A DNA stretch of 64,000 nt from Ureibacillus massiliensis 4400831 = CIP 108448 = CCUG 49529 (GTDB lineage: Bacteria > Bacillota > Bacilli > Bacillales_A > Planococcaceae), in NCBI RefSeq assembly GCF_000772965.1, contig NZ_JPVQ01000009.1, positions 41,310 through 105,309 on the forward strand, given 5' to 3'. Both the position numbers and the translations under genes were made by a program. Of the stretch, positions 60,643 through 64,000 are shown piece by piece. The notes under the pieces were generated by a model. It made no database searches. It saw only the letters and a program-made list of their open reading frames with translations, and was not told where the DNA came from. Every line of letters begins with the position of its first letter. Positions within the stretch are counted from its first letter, which is position 1.

Positions 60643-61110
60643 GTATCCAAATGAAATTGAAACTTGGAGTGAAGTGGAACTTTCGAAGAAGAAAGTGCCC
60701 GAATGGAATCGGGGATTGAAGGAAAAGGGAACTTTGAGTGATGAAAGTGCCCAAATGAAATTGAAACTTGGAGTGAAGTGGAACTTTCGAAGAAGAAAGT
60801 GCCCAAATGGAACTGGTAATCGGAGGAAAAGGGAACTTTCGAAGAAGAAAGTGCCCAAATGAAAATGGTAATCGGGGGAAAAGGGAACTTTGGGAGACGA
60901 AAGTGCCCGAATGGAAATGGTAATCGGAGGAAAAGGGAACTTTGGGAGCTGAAAGTGCCCAAATGGAAATGGTAATCGAAGGAAAAGGGAACTTTGGAAG
61001 ATGAAAGTGCGCGAATGGAAATGGAAATCGCTGCAATGAGGAACTTTCAAAGAAGATAATACCCAAAAAAATGGAGAATCTTCGCAAAAGGGAACATTCA
61101 ATGATCAATG
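60643..61110. repeat. Nine tandem 52-bp units related to the 104-bp array
   Basis: The core GTGCCC (or variant) recurs at 60643, 60695, 60747, 60799, 60851, 60903, 60955, 61007 and 61059, always exactly 52 bp apart, with a decayed tenth copy after 61110. The typical unit begins GTGCCCAAATGGAAATGG and contains GGAAAAGGGAACTTT. The first and third units are nearly identical, giving a local 104-bp period. It lies between the pilD terminator and a DUF3231 gene. Overlapping minus-strand frames shift through the repeats and lack ribosome sites. Confidence 0.95.
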
Positions 61111-61325
61111 TTCCAAAACACATTTAAAAATCAGAGCAGATAGAGTTAAGAAGCGATTTGTAAATAGATAAGTTGAAAATTGAAGAAGATAAATAAAACG
61201 GGTCTTAGCTAATAATTTGTTAAGATTCTTTTTATTAGACGTATTGTAAAGGTTGTACATTCATACATACATATTTATATTCGAGGGAATATTATTCTCT
61301 GACTAATTAAATAGGAGGTTATTCT

Positions 61326-62384
61326 ATGGAACATGCCGATAAAGAATTAAATCCAATGAATATTATGATGCCAATTAATTTGAGTTCACAAGAATTAGAC
61401 GAATCTCAACCTTTAACGGTTGTTGAAATAGGTAAACTTTGGACTACTTATATGGGAAACAGTATGTCTAGTCAAATCCTAACTTATTTTCTTCAACATT
61501 GTGAGGATGAACATATTAAAACATTATTGGAAAATGGCTTAGCAATAAGTAAGGATTTTTTGCAGAGGATTGAGAAGTTTTTTGAAGATGAAAATTTCCC
61601 TATACCACAAGGATTTTCCCAAGAGGATGTAAATCTTGGTGCCCCTCGTTTATACGAGGATGAATTTTATGTGCATTATTTAAAATATGCGGCTAAAGCG
61701 GGCATGAGCATATACGCAGTAGCAATTCCGTTAGCCATGAGGGAGGATATAAGAGAATTTTTCGCTTATGCAAATCAATGTACGAATATCCTAGTAGGAC
61801 AAATCAATAATGTTTTATTTGACAAGAAATTGATTGCAAAACCTCCAATTATTCCAACACCCGAAAAAAACGATTTCATAAATAATCAAAGCTTTCTAAA
61901 CGGTTGGCTTGGAGAAGTTAGACCCCTACATGCACTGGAAATTATTCACCTTTACGATAACATTGAAAATAATACAACAAGTAAAGCGTTGTTAATAGGA
62001 TTTTATCAGACCGTTAAAGACGAAAAAATAAAGTCATTGTTTAAACGAGGTTTAGAAATGACTGATAAGGCGGTAAAGCAATTCACTGAGAAACTTCATA
62101 TTGAAAAGTTACAAGCACCATCGCCAATAGACCATTTGGTTACAACATCTACCATTTCACCTTTTTCAGATAAAATAATGTTATTCCATAAATTTGACAT
62201 GTTTTCTATAAAGATAAGAACAATGGGAGATTCACTAGCGGTTAATGGAAGAAGAGATATTAGCGCATTATATGGGAGAGCTATAATTAATATAGGTTTA
62301 TTTGTTGATGATGCTACAAATATTTTAATTGATAAAGGTTGGCTGGAATCACCACCAAAAGCATTTGATAGAAGAGAACATTAA
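61326..62384 (+). CDS. DUF3231 family protein (two tandem domains)
   Basis: 352 residues made of two homologous all-helical halves: the first from about 30 (PLTVVEIGKLWTTYMGNSMS), the second from about 198 (PLHALEIIHLYDNIENNTTS), each ending in a DKxLIxxPP or DKGWLESPP motif. DUF3231 proteins have a ferritin/hemerythrin-like four-helix-bundle look and are common in spore formers, often as multiple copies; their function is not established. AGGAGGT precedes the ATG. Single gene. Confidence 0.88.
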   Translation: MEHADKELNPMNIMMPINLSSQELDESQPLTVVEIGKLWTTYMGNSMSSQILTYFLQHCEDEHIKTLLENGLAISKDFLQRIEKFFEDENFPIPQGFSQEDVNLGAPRLYEDEFYVHYLKYAAKAGMSIYAVAIPLAMREDIREFFAYANQCTNILVGQINNVLFDKKLIAKPPIIPTPEKNDFINNQSFLNGWLGEVRPLHALEIIHLYDNIENNTTSKALLIGFYQTVKDEKIKSLFKRGLEMTDKAVKQFTEKLHIEKLQAPSPIDHLVTTSTISPFSDKIMLFHKFDMFSIKIRTMGDSLAVNGRRDISALYGRAIINIGLFVDDATNILIDKGWLESPPKAFDRREH

Positions 62385-62405
62385 AAAATAAGAAGTTGAT
62401 AAATA

Positions 62406-62565
62406 ATGTCAAAGGAAAGTCGAATCGAGAAAGTTCTTTGGATTATTGCCTTACTAGGCTTTGGACAAATCAAAATTCTACACGGATAAGAATGAGTTTA
62501 TCAAGGAGCATAGCGATACGTTAAAGTCACTCATTATAGGAATTGAAAATTTGCATATTAGTTAG
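62406..62565 (+). pseudogene. Internally deleted small membrane-protein gene
   Basis: Starts MSKESRIEKVLWIIALLGFG, which resembles the beginning of a family of short Bacillus membrane proteins of about 90-110 residues (starting MSKxxxIEKVLWSIALPGFGQ), then hits a stop within 27 codons. A later frame reads KFYTDKNEFIKEHSDTLKSL and ends in ENLHIS. The membrane-spanning middle appears lost. Family identity is from memory and moderate. Confidence 0.4.
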
Positions 62566-62583
62566 TATATTATTATTCAATAC

Positions 62584-62627
62584 AAATGAACAACCTTCGT
62601 AGTAAATTCTACAAAGGTTGTTCATTT
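62584..62627. terminator. Long hairpin at end of lipoprotein gene
   Basis: 14-bp arms AAATGAACAACCTT / AAGGTTGTTCATTT plus an inner GTAG/CTAC pairing. T-runs are weak on either side. The minus-strand lipoprotein stop codon (62622-62624) is inside the right arm. Confidence 0.6.
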
Positions 62628-63035
62628 ATATTTTTCCATTAATTTAATTGGGTTAGTTTTATAACGCATATCTTCGCTAATATCATAAAAATAATCTTTG
62701 GATTCAACGTCAGGATTATATCCTAGGCTTTTAACTTTCTCTCCGTTATTTTTAAAAATGAGCATATAATTTGGCAAAGCAATATTGGCGTTTTCAAGGC
62801 TTTCACTTTCAGCGCCTTCAATGGATTTAATGATTTTGCTTATTTCTTCTTCGGATGTTATTACAGATATTACTTCTCCCTCTTCGTTATAGTATTCTTC
62901 AGTTGGGGGGGAGTTTTTGAATTTCATAATTTCAATACTTGTTATTGTAATATTATCCTGAAAAACGTTATTCGAACAACCTACCACCAATAAAAGTAGA
63001 ATTAGTAATAATAATTGTAATAGATTTCTGATAAT
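62622..63035 (-). CDS. Small lipoprotein, unknown function, probable ATT start
   Basis: Lipoprotein signal of the form RNLLQLLLLILLLLVVGC, with the lipobox VVGC, then 115 or so mature residues rich in Asn, Glu and Lys (SEEEISKIIKSIEGAESESL). No family recognised. The only good ribosome site, GGAGG at 63045-63041, lies 5 nt before an in-frame ATT (63035) and 8 nt before an ATC; a TTG at 63047 overlaps that site and has none of its own. I place the start at the ATT, giving about 137 residues. Confidence 0.65.
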   Translation of the reverse strand: MIRNLLQLLLLILLLLVVGCSNNVFQDNITITSIEIMKFKNSPPTEEYYNEEGEVISVITSEEEISKIIKSIEGAESESLENANIALPNYMLIFKNNGEKVKSLGYNPDVESKDYFYDISEDMRYKTNPIKLMEKYK

Positions 63036-63290
63036 GAGTTCCTCCAATTTTAAGGGTTATTTTTACCTAGTTAAATTATGTTTCCTAACATAACTAAATT
63101 CTAATGTTATCTATTACAATTTTAACAATTTCCCCCTGTTCTTCATAGCAAAACGACGAATCTCCGCAAAGGATTCTTTCCTAGCTTTTTTCCGTTATAG
63201 GGTCAGATAATGGAGCAACTCCAAAAAAATATTGGATATTTATGTTAAAATTTAGGTATGTTGTGAACTATTAACTTAAACGATCGGACC

Positions 63291-63794
63291 ATGTTGTTTA
63301 AGCAAAATTATGAGTTTATAAACATAGCTTTGAGAAACATAAGACTAGTATCTATTGCTTTTCCATTGATTTTAATCATTTTCTTGGTAGGCTGTTCTAA
63401 AGAAATTTCATTTGAGGATGAAATCGTAAAAATACTTGAAAGCGATGAAGGTAAAGATTATGAAAGAGTAATCGACTATGATATAAGAGGAGATTATATA
63501 GTTGTAATCTATAAGAGTAAGAAAAATCAGCAGTTAAATATCGGATTTATCAAGATGAACGACGGTAAATTAAACTGGGAGGTAGGTATAGGAGGCCCTG
63601 AATTAATTGGTGGTGATGCTTTTATTTCTGACCCTTTATATGTGAATGTTATGATCCCAAATGAGTCTAATATAAAGCACGTAAAAGTTTTTGGTGAATA
63701 TGCAAAACAAGTAAAGTACTCTAATGAAATTAAGTATTGGATTTTATATACGAATAAATCACCAAACAGTTTAGATGTTGAATACATAAAATAA
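63291..63794 (+). CDS. Small lipoprotein, unknown function
   Basis: 167 residues: a signal peptide of about 34 residues ending in the lipobox FLVGC, then a domain of beta-strand character (YDIRGDYIVVIYKSKKNQQL, NDGKLNWEVGIGGPELIGGD). No family recognised. The ribosome site at the ATG is weak. It is divergent from the other small lipoprotein and ends at a hairpin. Confidence 0.7.
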   Translation: MLFKQNYEFINIALRNIRLVSIAFPLILIIFLVGCSKEISFEDEIVKILESDEGKDYERVIDYDIRGDYIVVIYKSKKNQQLNIGFIKMNDGKLNWEVGIGGPELIGGDAFISDPLYVNVMIPNESNIKHVKVFGEYAKQVKYSNEIKYWILYTNKSPNSLDVEYIK

Positions 63795-63850
63795 CATACT
63801 ATCTTCACTATCTTCTTAAACTGTATGTAATTACATAATTAGATAAATTT

Positions 63851-63890
63851 AAAAGACGATTTCTTATGATTTAAGAATTCGTCTTTTTAG
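63851..63890 (+). terminator. Terminator after lipoprotein gene
   Basis: Stem AAAAGACGA / TCGTCTTTTT with extra TCTTA/TAAGA pairing in the loop and a T-run. Beyond it, to the window end, I can support no gene. Confidence 0.7.
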
Positions 63891-64000
63891 ATTGAAAACA
63901 CCATAAATTACGCCAATCATTCTCTGTGCTCTGTATTTCGCAAGTAAAAATTGAGCCACTTAAAGCTGACTATTTTCTAGCCATTCTTTTGTATCTAATA

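Noticed and set aside
60546..61123. Three long minus-strand frames (138-188 codons) with Phe/Pro/Ser repeats
   Set aside because: Shadows of the 52-bp array in all three frames; no ribosome sites, and the same stretch is open in every frame because the repeat lacks stops.
63960..64000. Possible end of a minus-strand gene (reads LDTKEWLENSQL then stop)
   Set aside because: Only about 13 codons are in view, too few to support a gene.
1..64000. CRISPR arrays, tRNA or rRNA genes, prophage or intact insertion sequences
   Set aside because: None seen; the three direct-repeat arrays have no unique spacers and no cas genes nearby.

Overview
The window is chromosomal DNA of a low-GC, endospore-forming Firmicute, most likely of the Lysinibacillus/Solibacillus side of the Bacillales (Planococcaceae/Caryophanaceae). 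The evidence is the gene order ymdB, spoVS, korAB, miaB, ricA(ymcA), cotE, mutS, mutL, miaA, hfq, ynbB-like, glnR, glnA, which is the Bacillus-type backbone, combined with spore genes (spoVS, cotE, yjcZ-like, spo0E-like), strong AGGAGG ribosome sites, frequent TTG/GTG starts and a complete Gram-positive type IV pilus locus. The genus is an inference.

Layout. 1-4.9 kb: the end of a surface polysaccharide cluster (flippase, UDP-glucose dehydrogenase, UDP-glucuronate epimerase, chain-length modulator and BY-type tyrosine kinase). 5-9.4 kb: ymdB, a divergent LysR regulator and iron alcohol dehydrogenase, spoVS and a DCC-family thiol protein. 9.4-10.8 kb: a decayed TcaA/YvbJ-like gene, a 127-bp palindromic MITE-like element and a zinc-ribbon membrane protein. 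11.2-13.8 kb: korAB. 13.9-14.75 kb: a tandem array of eight 104-bp units. 14.8-21.3 kb: accessory genes (NERD protein, secreted protein, LysM/GH18 hydrolase with four peptidoglycan-binding repeats, chemoreceptor, small hypothetical). 21.5-34.8 kb: the conserved core (miaB, ricA, small sporulation genes, cotE, mutSL, glpD, lipase, miaA, hfq, rhodanese). 34.8-43.5 kb: a TRIC-type channel, ynbB, a 21-bp repeat array, a cobinamide-salvage operon (cbiZ, cbiB, cobD, cobC) with a Bax-inhibitor-like protein inserted before glnRA, then glnRA with a complex leader.

43.6-60.5 kb is dominated by type IV pili. A plus-strand operon holds a VanW/G5 protein, pilB, pilT, pilC, the major pilin, pilM, pilN, pilO and pilD. 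Transcribed away from it on the minus strand are seven prepilin-like genes: two paralogous triplets (PilV-like, PilW-like, and a very large PilX-like pilin carrying a Gly/Asn-rich repeat domain that looks like a beta-helix) and a third, diverged PilV-like relative. Intrinsic terminators split these into three transcription units. Together they encode a pilus machine with two alternative sets of minor (probably tip) pilins, which I consider the most interesting biological system here.

60.5-64 kb: a second tandem array with an exact 52-bp period whose unit is visibly related to half of the 104-bp unit 46 kb away, then a two-domain DUF3231 protein, a decayed small membrane-protein gene and two small lipoproteins. 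The three repeat arrays have periods of 21, 52 and 104 bp, all close to whole numbers of DNA helical turns. No rRNA, tRNA, CRISPR array, prophage or intact insertion sequence was seen.
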